Assembly: GCA_022702935.2 (NCBI GenBank)
Contig: JAKIML020000075.1
Location: 41,060 to 93,025 of the forward strand
Length of the DNA stretch: 51,966 nucleotides
Direction: 5' to 3'
From: Bacillota bacterium
Lineage (GTDB): Bacteria > Bacillota > Clostridia > DSM-8532
Part shown: positions 1-7,813 of the stretch, one piece after another
How positions within the stretch are numbered: the first letter of the stretch is position 1
How the letters are laid out: every line of letters starts with the position of its first letter
Made by a program: the position numbers and the translations under genes
Notes under the pieces: model-generated
Told to the model about the DNA's origin: nothing
Seen by the model: only the letters and a program-made list of their open reading frames with translations
The model's database searches: none

Positions 1-74
<74 letters not shown>

Positions 75-102
75 GGATTTTTGGTTCTACCAAAATCCAT
101 AT

Positions 103-177
103 GCGGGATTAACTCAGTGGTAGAGTGTCACCTTGCCAAGGTGAAAGTCGCGAGTTCGAATCTCGTATCCCGCTCCA
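103..177 (+). tRNA. tRNA-Gly (GCC)
   Basis: The acceptor stem GCGGGAT pairs with ATCCCGC. The anticodon loop TTGCCAA carries GCC, which reads GGC and GGU glycine codons. The T loop GTTCGAATC is canonical and the 3' CCA is encoded. It lies 28 bases after tRNA-Phe, probably in the same transcript. Confidence 0.96.
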
Positions 178-180
178 CTA

Positions 181-227
181 AAGAACCGCAGGGGAGTATA
201 TCGGAAGATGTATCTTCTGCGGTTCTT
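181..227 (+). repeat. 11-bp perfect inverted repeat between tRNA-Gly and tRNA-Cys
   Basis: AAGAACCGCAG (181-191) is the exact reverse complement of CTGCGGTTCTT (217-227), with a 25-base loop. There is no T-run after it, so it does not look like an ordinary terminator. It could be a processing hairpin in the tRNA precursor or a remnant of an older tRNA spacer. This is inference from pairing only. Confidence 0.6.
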
Positions 228-233
228 GAATAT

Positions 234-308
<75 letters not shown>

Positions 309-316
309 AGTGAAGA

Positions 317-351
317 AGCCTGACTGTAGTATAAGCAGTCAGGCTTTTTTT
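317..351 (+). terminator. Rho-independent terminator of the tRNA cluster
   Basis: An 11-bp stem (AAGCCTGACTG with CAGTCAGGCTT) and a short loop are followed by a run of seven T. It closes the Phe-Gly-Cys tRNA transcript. Confidence 0.9.
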
Positions 352-408
352 ATTATCTTCATCCCTCCTACATCCCTCCTATGTGGTTGTTACCCTCTAT
401 GGGTGAGT

Positions 409-417
409 TGGTATAAT
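409..417 (+). promoter_or_regulatory. Extended -10 promoter of the lipoprotein gene
   Basis: TG-n-TATAAT at 409-417 is a consensus extended -10 element. The -35 region is poor (GTTACC at 389-394, spacer 17), which extended -10 promoters tolerate. It sits 30 bases before the chosen start codon of the next gene. Confidence 0.55.
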
Positions 418-447
418 ATGAGAAATAGCAATGGATGGTGTAGAAAA

Positions 448-1371
448 ATGATTCAAAATAGCTCCAAAAAAGTTGTCGCATTGATATTGCTGATTTGCCT
501 GGTTTTTTCGGGATGCAGCAGGCTTAATGTTAAAACCGATAAGGAGCCTGACGATGAAACTTCAATAGCTCATGACCTGCCGGATGAAACCAGTCCTGAT
601 TATTCAAAGGATGAAAATAAAGAAGATGAGGATAATGCCCATGAAACAGATATCCCAAGCGTTCCTGAGAGTCAAGCGGAATATGAGAAATACATGAATT
701 TTCTGAACATCCATGAGAATGTAGGCAAGTTTTACAAAGAGGATCTGGACCGTGGGAAGGATCATCAATATATTGAGATTCAAGTCACTAATGGTGGCTC
801 ACTGGTAGGCTTCGGTCTTTTTGAGATAAAGGGCAACGAGCTTGACCGGATAGCCTATAGCGCCTCCCCCACCGGAACAGGTCAGGACTATTTGTCCTCA
901 TCAACCAATGATGATGTTTACGATGGCTATGGGCAGGTAAGATATAGCTATGATGTCATGTTTTTTGATGTATACAGATACTATGCATGGAACGGAAGGT
1001 GCTTTGAGCATGTTTCTACCTCGGTTGATACCGGGGACTATCCCGACAATCCCCAGCAAGTGGTAGATCAATTCTTGCGGCTGAATCTGCTGTGGGAGGA
1101 CGACCGAAACAGCAGGGATGTCATCAACAGATTGAATGAAATAAATATCAGTCAAAAGCAATTGGATATGGATAAGGTTTTCCGTGATGTACCGGAAGAA
1201 TGGCTAAGTGATGCCAAAGTCGGCCTTGTGAGATACTCGAGTCATCAAGAGGGGGCATCGGCTTTGGTCATTGTGCCCATACCTGGCTATACATTGGAGT
1301 TCACACTGGCAAAGAATAGCGACAAATGGCAGATTGATGACATAAAGGGAGAGTTTGCGATAAAACGTTGA
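448..1371 (+). CDS. Predicted lipoprotein of unknown function
   Basis: A 307-residue protein. The ATG at 448 is preferred because the longer frame from 310 would begin inside the tRNA terminator. From 448 the protein opens with a signal peptide: basic MIQNSSKK, a hydrophobic VVALILLICLVF core and a lipobox-like FSGC. The cysteine would be lipidated and the protein anchored outside the membrane. After it comes a low-complexity acidic stretch rich in Asp, Glu, Pro and Ser (about residues 30-75), a typical flexible tether. The remaining 230 residues are rich in Tyr and Asp and look globular, but I recognise no family. It stands alone between the tRNA terminator and a convergent gene remnant, with its own promoter. 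The function is unknown; a cell-surface role is inferred from the signal peptide. Confidence 0.75.
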   Translation: MIQNSSKKVVALILLICLVFSGCSRLNVKTDKEPDDETSIAHDLPDETSPDYSKDENKEDEDNAHETDIPSVPESQAEYEKYMNFLNIHENVGKFYKEDLDRGKDHQYIEIQVTNGGSLVGFGLFEIKGNELDRIAYSASPTGTGQDYLSSSTNDDVYDGYGQVRYSYDVMFFDVYRYYAWNGRCFEHVSTSVDTGDYPDNPQQVVDQFLRLNLLWEDDRNSRDVINRLNEINISQKQLDMDKVFRDVPEEWLSDAKVGLVRYSSHQEGASALVIVPIPGYTLEFTLAKNSDKWQIDDIKGEFAIKR

Positions 1372-1399
1372 AGGTGAAGACTCATGGAGTGATAATGGT

Positions 1400-1639
1400 T
1401 TACTCAGCTATAGGAATATGGCTGCCTTCAAAAAGACTATTGAGTAAATCCTTACTTGATTGCGAAATCTTAATGTTTGCTGTTTTATCACCTGTGTAAA
1501 TAGTGAGCCAGCGCTTTTCATGGGACCTTGTGTCTTCCCGATACTCGATCCTGTTGATGGATGACAGCTTGAACAGGCTGCATCTGATGACCATTGCTTC
1601 CTTTGTGACAAGAAAAAAGAATCCAGTATTGTGGAACAT
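1400..1639 (-). pseudogene. Remnant of a PH-like (bacterial PH domain) protein, doubtful
   Basis: A 79-codon open frame on the minus strand. The pattern is a hydrophobic strand with FLVTKE, then LSSINRIEYRED, then RWLTIYTGDKTANIKI, then a helix with LLNSLF. This resembles the second half of small bacterial PH-like domains. No convincing ribosome binding site precedes the ATG at 1639, and a stop codon lies only five codons further upstream, so the N-terminal half of such a domain is missing. It therefore looks like a truncated relic rather than a working gene. The overlapping plus-strand frame at 1503-1685 has no support. Confidence 0.35.
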
Positions 1640-1747
1640 AAAAGTGTTAAGCTACCATATCATACAAAAAGGCACAGCCAATTAGAAAAACTCACATTGT
1701 CTATCAATACCTAATAAAGCACAGGCACTTTGGGTACTAAATAATGA

Positions 1748-1777
1748 TTGACGACTACTATACAAGTATAGTAGTAT
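1748..1777 (+). promoter_or_regulatory. padR promoter with a palindromic operator filling the -35/-10 spacer
   Basis: A -35 TTGACG (1748-1753) and a -10 TAGTAT (1772-1777) are 18 bases apart. The spacer and -10 are occupied by a perfect 10-bp palindrome, ACTACTATAC (1754-1763), AA, GTATAGTAGT (1766-1775). A second weaker inverted repeat (TAGTAT 1772-1777, ATACTA 1784-1789) overlaps the downstream side. AT-rich dyads of this kind are typical PadR-family operators, so autorepression of the following gene is the simple reading. The operator is seen; its binding protein is inferred. Confidence 0.65.
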
Positions 1778-1812
1778 ATAAGCATACTATTTCTGCAGGA
1801 GGCGATGCTCTG

Positions 1813-2388
1813 ATGCTGCCCAAGGTGCATGCACTGATTCTCGGCATGATAAAGGAAAGGCCCATCAATCCTTATGAAATTACCAAGCTGCTGGATTATA
1901 TTCATATTAATGACTGGTTCCCTGTAGCCGCATCTTCGGTCTATGCAACCATACGGAATCTTCAACAGAAGGGCTTCATAACGGGTACGGTAAAGAAGGA
2001 CGGGAACATGCCGGAAAAGACGGTTTATTCCATCACCGAGGCAGGGGAGAAGGAGATTTGCGACACGCTTATGGCGTATCTGGGAAGCACCGATCTGGAC
2101 AATTCCAAGTTCAACATTGCCTGCATCATGTTATGTCATTTGGAAAAAGAAAAGGTTCTTGAGATCCTAAGACAGCGATTAATACAGCTTAGGGGAATTG
2201 CCGGCGGCATCAGAGGCCAGATTGATGCCCTCAAAGCAAGCGGCAGAGTTCCCGTGACCGGAATAAGTGCCGTCAGGCATAACCTCTATTTGATTGAGGC
2301 TGAAATTACGAGCACTGAGGAGCTTATTGCGGACGTAGAGAGGGATACAACGTGGAATCATTTCTTAACACTGGATACAAAACTATAG
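1813..2388 (+). CDS. PadR-family transcriptional regulator
   Basis: A 191-residue PadR regulator, a winged-helix repressor that usually controls its own operon and is released by small molecules. The N-terminal winged helix runs from LPKVHALILGMIKERP through PYEITKLL, the recognition-helix region SSVYATIRNLQQKGFI and the wing PEKTVYSITEAGE (about residues 1-80). A helical C-terminal dimerisation part follows, with a coiled stretch EKEKVLEILRQRLIQL. The ATG at 1813 is chosen because AGGAGG (1797-1802) sits ten bases before it, whereas a start at 1744 would lie inside the operator. It is followed ten bases later by a methyltransferase gene in the same operon. Ligand and further targets are not visible. 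Confidence 0.88.
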   Translation: MLPKVHALILGMIKERPINPYEITKLLDYIHINDWFPVAASSVYATIRNLQQKGFITGTVKKDGNMPEKTVYSITEAGEKEICDTLMAYLGSTDLDNSKFNIACIMLCHLEKEKVLEILRQRLIQLRGIAGGIRGQIDALKASGRVPVTGISAVRHNLYLIEAEITSTEELIADVERDTTWNHFLTLDTKL

Positions 2389-2398
2389 GAGGTCAGTA

Positions 2399-3061
2399 AT
2401 GGTTAAGGCAAGGATACCTGAAACAGATCATGGCATTCAGGGCGAGTTTAATGTAGAAGTTTTCGATATATTCGCAAAGTATATGCGGGATAAGGGATGG
2501 ATAGAAACCAAGCAAATGCTAGCGGCCGGAATACAATCCGGCCATGCCCTGGAGATAGGACCGGGCCCCGGCATCAAAGGGCTGGAGTGGCTTAAGCATA
2601 CTTCCAATACAAAGCTGACATCTCTGGACATCAGTGAAGATATGCTTCGCGTGGCTCGGAAAAATGCTGAGGACTATGGTCTGAGCGATAGAGTGACCTA
2701 TGTTCTGGGCAATGCCACCCAAGCCATTCCTTTTGAGGATGAGTCCTTTGATGTGGCTTTTTCAAACGGCTCCCTTCATGAATGGGAATATCCTGAGAAG
2801 GTGTTTAACGAGCTTTACCGTGTGCTGAAGCCCAATAGCATGCTCTTTGTCAGCGATCTTCGCAGGGATATTAATCCCTTGATGAAGCTGATGGTTAAGG
2901 TCACTACCAAACCCAAGGAGATCCTTCCCGGCTTTATCACTTCATTAAATGCCGCCTACACGGTGGATGAGATGGTCGAAATTATGAAAAAAACAGCATT
3001 CAAGCAATTTCGTGTCGAAAAGGATCCCATGGGCTTGTCGGTGATAGCGCATAAGGGCTGA
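2399..3061 (+). CDS. Class I SAM-dependent methyltransferase
   Basis: A 220-residue protein of the Methyltransf_11/25 type. The SAM-binding motif I is ALEIGPGPGIKG (about residues 50-61). Motif II acidic loop is LTSLDISEDML, and the post-motifs are GNATQAIPFEDESFDVAFSN and ELYRVLKPN. The substrate is not predictable. A ribosome binding site AGGAGG overlaps the stop codon of padR (TATAGGAGG), so the two genes are co-transcribed and probably coupled. PadR plus a methyltransferase suggests a response to a small toxic compound that the enzyme may methylate, but this is inference from gene order. No terminator with a T-run follows; a TTGGCA...TGCCAA inverted repeat lies about 35 bases after the stop. 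Confidence 0.88.
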   Translation: MVKARIPETDHGIQGEFNVEVFDIFAKYMRDKGWIETKQMLAAGIQSGHALEIGPGPGIKGLEWLKHTSNTKLTSLDISEDMLRVARKNAEDYGLSDRVTYVLGNATQAIPFEDESFDVAFSNGSLHEWEYPEKVFNELYRVLKPNSMLFVSDLRRDINPLMKLMVKVTTKPKEILPGFITSLNAAYTVDEMVEIMKKTAFKQFRVEKDPMGLSVIAHKG

Positions 3062-3120
3062 AAAAAGATAGCGTTAAATGTTGGATTAATCCCTTGGCAT
3101 ACATGAGTGCCAAATCAATG

Positions 3121-3159
3121 GTAACACTAATTGATAAAATAGCAGGATAGTGTTACATT
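3121..3159 (+). promoter_or_regulatory. trxB promoter bracketed by a 9-bp inverted repeat
   Basis: A -35 TTGATA (3131-3136) and an extended -10 (TG at 3151-3152, TACATT 3154-3159) have a 17-base spacer. The promoter is embraced by GTAACACTA (3121-3129) and TAGTGTTAC (3148-3156), perfect reverse complements 18 bases apart. The right arm overlaps the -10. A regulator bound to both arms would block transcription. No known redox regulator consensus (PerR, Rex, Spx) fits clearly. Confidence 0.55.
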
Positions 3160-3213
3160 GATACAGGCCATGGGAATAAGCTAGATGTATAGGTGCATGA
3201 AGAGGTATGGAGG

Positions 3214-4146
3214 ATGTTTGACGTTATCATCATAGGCGGGGGCCCTGCCGGAATTGCTGCAGCATTGTATTCAGCCCGGGCAAAGCTGAAAACCTTGGTC
3301 CTGGAGAAGGCCTACATCGGCGGACAGATGGCCACAACCACTGAAGTGGAGAATTATCCGGGCTTTGAATCAGTGGGCGGAAGTGAAATGGCAGAGAAAA
3401 TGATGAACCAGGCCCGGAAGTTTGGTGCTTTGGTCCATAGGGAAGAAGTCGTGGAGATGGTTCTGGATACGCCTGTAAAAAAGGTGGTGACCTCAAAAAA
3501 CACCTACGAAGCGCATACTGCGATTCTTTGCATGGGAGCTTCCCCAAGGGAGCTGGGCCTTCCCAAGGAAAAGGAGCTTATCGGCTCGGGCATATCCTAT
3601 TGTGCCACCTGTGATGGCGCCTTCTTTAAAGAGGCCACTGTAGCCGTTGTTGGCGGCGGGGATACAGCAGCGGAGGATGTTTTGTACCTGGCGAGATTCT
3701 GTAACCGTATTTACCTGATCCATCGGAGGGATACGCTGCGTGCCACCAAGATCATCGCCGATCTGGTATTAAGTCATCCCAAAGTGGTCCCGGTTTGGGA
3801 TTCAGTGGTGGAGGAGATTATCGGAGAACTCAATGTGGAAGGCGTGCGGGTACGTAATGTAAAAACCGGGGAGAGCAAGACCTTTGAGGTCAATGGCGTG
3901 TTTGTGGCCATTGGCAATGTGCCCAATACCGAATTGGTTCAAGGAAAGGTTCTGCTGGCCCAGGGTGGATATATCAGAACCGATGAGGCCATGCGGGTCT
4001 GGGACCCATCCCAGAATATTCTTAAGGGCGTCTTTGCCGCCGGAGATGTTCGGGAAAAGATTTTACGCCAGGTCGTAACAGCCGTATCGGATGGCGCGGC
4101 AGCGGCTTATTCGGCAGAAAAGTACATCACCGAAACCAATTTGTGA
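3214..4146 (+). CDS. trxB: Thioredoxin reductase (NADPH)
   Basis: A 310-residue low-molecular-weight thioredoxin reductase that passes electrons from NADPH through FAD and a redox disulfide to thioredoxin. Visible are the FAD-binding GGGPAG near the N-terminus, IGGQM, the active-site motif CATC (in YCATCDGAFF), the second dinucleotide fold GGGDTAAED with HRRDTLRA (the HRRxxxR pattern that selects NADPH), and the C-terminal FAD motif FAAGDV. The ATG at 3214 is chosen over the GTG at 3193 because it starts exactly at the beta strand MFDVIIIGGG and has AGAGG eight bases upstream. Length is normal. No thioredoxin gene is adjacent; the small CxxC protein at 4249 is the nearest possible thiol partner. 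Confidence 0.93.
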   Translation: MFDVIIIGGGPAGIAAALYSARAKLKTLVLEKAYIGGQMATTTEVENYPGFESVGGSEMAEKMMNQARKFGALVHREEVVEMVLDTPVKKVVTSKNTYEAHTAILCMGASPRELGLPKEKELIGSGISYCATCDGAFFKEATVAVVGGGDTAAEDVLYLARFCNRIYLIHRRDTLRATKIIADLVLSHPKVVPVWDSVVEEIIGELNVEGVRVRNVKTGESKTFEVNGVFVAIGNVPNTELVQGKVLLAQGGYIRTDEAMRVWDPSQNILKGVFAAGDVREKILRQVVTAVSDGAAAAYSAEKYITETNL

Positions 4147-4164
4147 TCCTGATCACAGTTTTTT
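4142..4164 (+). terminator. Terminator overlapping the trxB stop codon
   Basis: TGTGAT (4142-4147), loop CCTG and ATCACA (4152-4157) form a short stem followed by GTTTTTT. The TGA stop codon of trxB is inside the left arm. The stem is short, so termination may be partial and leave some read-through into the DUF1858 gene. Confidence 0.55.
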
Positions 4165-4248
4165 CTGCAACGGACATGTACCCTAAAAAGGACGTATATC
4201 TTCAGAAACCACGTTTTTGTTGATGAATAAACCTATAGGAGGACCATT

Positions 4249-4434
4249 ATGAAAGTAACCAAGGATATGACAATCGGCGAGATTATAAGAAATAACCCTA
4301 ATGCTGCTCGTATTCTGATGAGCTTTGGCATGGGTTGTGTTGGCTGCCCCTCTGCTCAGGCTGAGACCCTGGAGGAAGCAACCATGGTTCATAGTATGGA
4401 CATCGACGCATTGCTGGAAGCGCTGAACCAGTAA
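4249..4434 (+). CDS. DUF1858 small CxxC protein, putative disulfide/redox carrier
   Basis: A complete 61-residue protein starting at an ATG with TAGGAGG seven bases upstream. The order is [10 protein letters not shown], then [19 protein letters not shown] with a CxxC pair, then ETLEEA and a final helix. This is the whole DUF1858 domain, known as a stand-alone protein in anaerobes and fused to hybrid-cluster or rhodanese-like proteins. Its biochemical role is unknown. The two cysteines at the start of a helix could form a redox disulfide or take part in metal binding. It lies 100 bases after trxB on the same strand, which makes a thiol-disulfide function plausible but unproven. Confidence 0.85.
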   Translation: MKVTKDMTIGEIIRNNPNAARILMSFGMGCVGCPSAQAETLEEATMVHSMDIDALLEALNQ

Positions 4435-4456
4435 TCTGCCAGGATTCATAGTGAAG

Positions 4457-4496
4457 TAAAAAAGCCTCGGAATCGCTTGATTCCGAGGCTTTTTGC
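4457..4496. terminator. Bidirectional terminator between the DUF1858 gene and the chemoreceptor
   Basis: A perfect 13-bp stem (AAGCCTCGGAATC with GATTCCGAGGCTT), four-base loop GCTT, T-run to the right and A-run to the left. It serves both convergent genes. Confidence 0.92.
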
Positions 4497-4503
4497 GTAT
4501 CTG

Positions 4504-5754
4504 TTAATGCAGTTTGTATTTCTTAATCTTGTTATTGAGATCCACAACCAGATCGCCCAAGCTTCTGGAAGCCTTCTGCAATTCGTCGAAGGAGTTGATC
4601 TGGGTTTCGGTGGTGGCTCTCATTTCCTGGCTGGAAGCGGCAGTCTGCTGAGATACCGATGAGATATGCTCGATGGAGGCAATTACCTCATCCTTATCCT
4701 TCTGCATACGTGCTACCGACTCGGTTACGCTCTTAAACTTGTCAACAATGGTGAACATGGCGTTGGCAATATCATCAAAGGCGGCCTTGGTGGTGTTAAC
4801 CGATTGAATCTGCTCAGCAGAAGCCTTTCTCAAGTCTTCCATAACCTGAACGGCCAGCTTGGATTCTTCACGGATGCTTTCAACCAGGTTGGTGATTTCA
4901 AGGTTGGAGGCCCTGCTCTGGTCAGCCAGCTTTCTGACTTCATCAGCAACTACCGCAAAGCCGAGACCGGCTTCACCGGCACGGGCTGCTTCAATGGCGG
5001 CATTGAGGGCGAGGAGGTTGGTTTGTTCAGTAATGCTTTCAATGGAGGAAGTAAAGGAGCTGATCTGTTGTGCCGTATTAACAAGCTTCTCCATAACGGA
5101 GAAGATCTTTTCGGAAGCGCTGTAGTTCATCTCGGACTTCTTACCCAGAACTTCAACCGCTTCAACACCGGCAGTATTCACAGCGCCAATCTTTTCAGTC
5201 TCAACGGCGATATCATTATAGCTTTCATAGACCAGATTGATTTGGTCGGACAGTTTATCCACCGAGAGAACGCCCTTCTGAGCTTCTTCAGCCTGATTGA
5301 TGGCACCCTTGGAAATATCCTCAACGGTTGAGGCAATAAGGTTAATGGCTTCAAAAGCACCTTTGGAAACTTCGTCCACGGTATAGGAAGCGCTCTTAAT
5401 AGCCTGGGACAACTGGAAGAAACCTTCAATCAGGGAGCGGATATCGCTGAGCACCGAGTTGACTGTGGAGGCAACGCCGCCCAGAATGCCATACTCCTTG
5501 GCGATAATCAGTACCGAGAAATCGCCTTCCTTAATTTTCTGCATTTCTTTTGAGAATTTTTCTGCCATACGTTTGATAGAAAGCTCCAGAACCACACGGA
5601 CGATAATGGAGTTCACAAAGCATATGGCGGGAATAATGATACCAAGGATCCACTGCTTTGTGTACACTGCGAGGACAATACCTACAATCAGTCCCACAAG
5701 GGTAGAAACCCCTAATACCACATTGTTAAGGTTCGTTTTTTTACCTTCCTTCAT
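4504..5754 (-). CDS. Methyl-accepting chemotaxis protein without an extracellular sensor domain
   Basis: A 416-residue chemoreceptor. Two transmembrane helices lie near the N-terminus ([20 protein letters not shown] and [20 protein letters not shown]) with only a few residues between them, so there is no periplasmic ligand domain. A short HAMP-like linker follows, then a long coiled-coil signalling domain with the conserved hairpin tip [20 protein letters not shown] and [13 protein letters not shown], which contacts CheA and CheW. Such receptors sense from the membrane or cytoplasm. The ATG at 5754 is preferred over the TTG at 5763 because GGGGG lies nine bases upstream. No che or flagellar genes are nearby. 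Confidence 0.9.
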   Translation of the reverse strand: MKEGKKTNLNNVVLGVSTLVGLIVGIVLAVYTKQWILGIIIPAICFVNSIIVRVVLELSIKRMAEKFSKEMQKIKEGDFSVLIIAKEYGILGGVASTVNSVLSDIRSLIEGFFQLSQAIKSASYTVDEVSKGAFEAINLIASTVEDISKGAINQAEEAQKGVLSVDKLSDQINLVYESYNDIAVETEKIGAVNTAGVEAVEVLGKKSEMNYSASEKIFSVMEKLVNTAQQISSFTSSIESITEQTNLLALNAAIEAARAGEAGLGFAVVADEVRKLADQSRASNLEITNLVESIREESKLAVQVMEDLRKASAEQIQSVNTTKAAFDDIANAMFTIVDKFKSVTESVARMQKDKDEVIASIEHISSVSQQTAASSQEMRATTETQINSFDELQKASRSLGDLVVDLNNKIKKYKLH

Positions 5755-5820
5755 GAATAACAACCCCCATAAAATAATAAATTCAATACCGGATTAATTG
5801 ATATTTACCACAGAATCCTC

Positions 5821-5836
5821 AATTCTGACCAGAATT
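5821..5836. repeat. Perfect 16-bp palindrome upstream of the chemoreceptor gene
   Basis: AATTCTG and CAGAATT flank two bases (AC). It sits 67 bases upstream of the chemoreceptor start and just beyond the trpS stop codon. There is no T-run on either strand, so an operator is more likely than a terminator. No binding protein can be named. Confidence 0.4.
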
Positions 5837-5844
5837 TAAGGATC

Positions 5845-6930
5845 TTAGATTTCCATATTCATGGCTTTTCTTACCTCGGCCAGGGTCTGTTCGGCCACCT
5901 GGCGCGCCTGGGCGATACCTTTTCTGAGTGTTGCATTGACATAATCCATATCGGATTCAAGCTGTTTTCTCTTAAGACGTAATGGACGCAGATATTCGTT
6001 GAGTGCTTCGGCGAGAAGCTTTTTCAACTGACCGCCCCCACCGTCGCCAATTCTTTCGGCAATGGCCTCGGGAGCCTCTCCGGTCGCCAGCGAGATCATC
6101 AGAAGCAGATTGGAGACCTCCGGCCTGTTCTCAGGATCATAGGTGATGACTCTGTTGGAGTCGGTCTTGGCCTTTTTAATGAGGTTGGCTGTTTCGTCCT
6201 CCGAGGCACTGAGCATAATGGCGTTATTACGGCTCTTGCTCATTTTCTGTGAGCCATCAAGGCCCAGGATAATGGGTGCCCGGCTCAATAAGGCCTGGGG
6301 TTCGGGGAAAACCGTCTGATTGCCTGCAAACTTATCGTTAAAGCGGCGGGCAATGGTACGGGTCAGCTCAAGGTGGGGAAGCTGGTCTTTGCCTACCGGA
6401 ACCACATTGGCCTTACAAAACAGAATATCGGCGGCCTGATGGACCGGATACACATACATTCCTGCATTAATGCGTTTTTGGCCTGAGGCCTGGATCTCCT
6501 CCTTGACGGTAGGATTTCTGTCCAGCTCGGCATTGGACACCAGCGTTAAGAAGGGGACCAAAAGCTGGTTGAGCTCGGGGACATGGCTGTGAGGAAAGAT
6601 AAAGGTTCTGCCATTATCAGGGTCAAGTCCCGCGGCCAGATAGTCTATGGTCAACTGCTTCACATTCTCCGAGATATGCTCAAAGGTATCCCGATCGGTC
6701 AGAACCTGATAATCAGCAATGACGATAAAGGTCTCGACGCCAATATTTTGAAGACGTACCCGGTTTTGAAGAGAACCGAACAGATGACCAATATGAAGAC
6801 GGCCCGTAGGTCTGTCCCCCGTTAACACCCTGTATTTTTCGGGATGCTCGGTGATATCGGCCTCAAGCGCCCTGCTTCTTGCCAAGGCGGCTTCAAACGT
6901 ACCATAATCTACTTTTTCTGAGGTGTTCAT
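5845..6930 (-). CDS. trpS: Tryptophanyl-tRNA synthetase
   Basis: A 361-residue class I aminoacyl-tRNA synthetase that charges tRNA-Trp. The ATP-binding HIGH motif is in PTGRLHIGHLFGSL (about residues 40-53) and the second signature is KMSKS in GSQKMSKSRNN. DLTR-like (HLELTRTIARRFN) and QAADIL segments of the Trp/Tyr subfamily are also seen. AAGGAG lies six bases before the ATG. It is about 25 residues longer than the common 330-residue form, with a charged C-terminal helix. Clostridial trpS genes are often controlled by a T-box, but the 195-base upstream region contains no TGGNACCGCG antiterminator sequence, so none is called. Confidence 0.95.
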   Translation of the reverse strand: MNTSEKVDYGTFEAALARSRALEADITEHPEKYRVLTGDRPTGRLHIGHLFGSLQNRVRLQNIGVETFIVIADYQVLTDRDTFEHISENVKQLTIDYLAAGLDPDNGRTFIFPHSHVPELNQLLVPFLTLVSNAELDRNPTVKEEIQASGQKRINAGMYVYPVHQAADILFCKANVVPVGKDQLPHLELTRTIARRFNDKFAGNQTVFPEPQALLSRAPIILGLDGSQKMSKSRNNAIMLSASEDETANLIKKAKTDSNRVITYDPENRPEVSNLLLMISLATGEAPEAIAERIGDGGGGQLKKLLAEALNEYLRPLRLKRKQLESDMDYVNATLRKGIAQARQVAEQTLAEVRKAMNMEI

Positions 6931-7037
6931 GGTTTACTCCTTACAGCTTAGTTTTCTTTAAGGATAAGTATAACATAAGCATACCAGAAAGTATCTCCAT
7001 TTTTAAGAGTTTTATGGGGTAAAAGACCATGGGAAAA

Positions 7038-7062
7038 GGGGTGGGGCCATGGCCGCCACCCC
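7038..7062 (-). terminator. Terminator after the GyrI-like gene (minus strand)
   Basis: GGGGTGG (7038-7044) pairs with CCACCCC (7056-7062), with an inner GGCC-AT-GGCC stem and one bulged G. On the minus strand a TTTT run follows directly. It separates the metabolic gene run from trpS. Confidence 0.65.
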
Positions 7063-7124
7063 TCAGGAGAGATCCAACTTAAGTAGTCATTACCATGAAT
7101 GGGAATTGTGGAATTAATCAGGAT

Positions 7125-7748
7125 TTACTGAGGTGCCACCTTGAAGCGAAGAACTGTCTTAAGCCGCTCGGGGGCGGTCTTCCTCTGATCAGACAGATAG
7201 ATCTCGCGATGGGTATAGCACAGCCTTTTAAGGCCATGGGTCTTGCAATACTGCTCCATAAGCGCGAAGCTGGCGGGTTCATTATCATAGGGGCACAGGT
7301 GCAGCATCTGGAGACAGGTTCCCTCTTCCAGACTCTCAAAGGTCACTCGCTCCAATAGAGGATGGGGCTTTTTCTTATTTACCTTTTCTATGACTTCCTG
7401 GGCAAGCGCCGGGGTTACAAAGGAGGGCTGACGGATCATCAGGGTATAGACCAGACGGTCCTTATCCAAATGCGAAAGGCCCCGGGCCTCTTCTTCAAGA
7501 TCCCAAACCCCTTCCAGCGGATAGATGGCATAATCAAAATAGCCCTCGGGCGTAATTCCGCCTTTGGGCATCATTTTAACCCCGTAGGCCAGCGAATAGA
7601 GCACACCGACGGCTTCGGCAAAGCCCTGATGATTGGGATTACCTTTACCCTTGAGCATGAAGAAGTTCATGGGCGGAAGGGTGACCATGGTGGGCTTTTG
7701 GGGCGGGAGATAGAATTCCTTTTCCTGTTTTGTCCATTGGTACTTCAT
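7125..7748 (-). CDS. GyrI-like small-molecule-binding domain protein
   Basis: A 207-residue single-domain protein resembling GyrI-like ligand-binding proteins (SOUL/GyrI superfamily). These are related to the C-terminal domains of AraC/MerR-type regulators that bind hydrophobic or cationic compounds. Visible features are KPTMVTLPPMNFFMLKGKGNP at the start, FAEAVGVLYSLAYGVKM, DYAIYPLEGVWD and a late EIYLSD strand. There is no DNA-binding domain, so it is either a hydrolase-like or a ligand-sequestering member. AGGGGTG lies six bases before the ATG. It is the last gene of a minus-strand run starting at 12230. Confidence 0.8.
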   Translation of the reverse strand: MKYQWTKQEKEFYLPPQKPTMVTLPPMNFFMLKGKGNPNHQGFAEAVGVLYSLAYGVKMMPKGGITPEGYFDYAIYPLEGVWDLEEEARGLSHLDKDRLVYTLMIRQPSFVTPALAQEVIEKVNKKKPHPLLERVTFESLEEGTCLQMLHLCPYDNEPASFALMEQYCKTHGLKRLCYTHREIYLSDQRKTAPERLKTVLRFKVAPQ

Positions 7749-7813
7749 TTATAACACCCCTGTCGTTATAGGTTTGATTATAAGTATATTCCATGAAAGC
7801 TGACGTAAGAGTG

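Noticed and set aside
3085-3115. TTGGCA...TGCCAA inverted repeat after the methyltransferase
   Set aside because: Six-base arms with an eight-base gap and no T-run; too weak to call a terminator or a known operator.
6931-7124. Possible T-box leader before trpS
   Set aside because: No TGGNACCGCG antiterminator sequence or specifier loop is visible, and the hairpin at 7038-7062 is better read as the terminator of the upstream gene.
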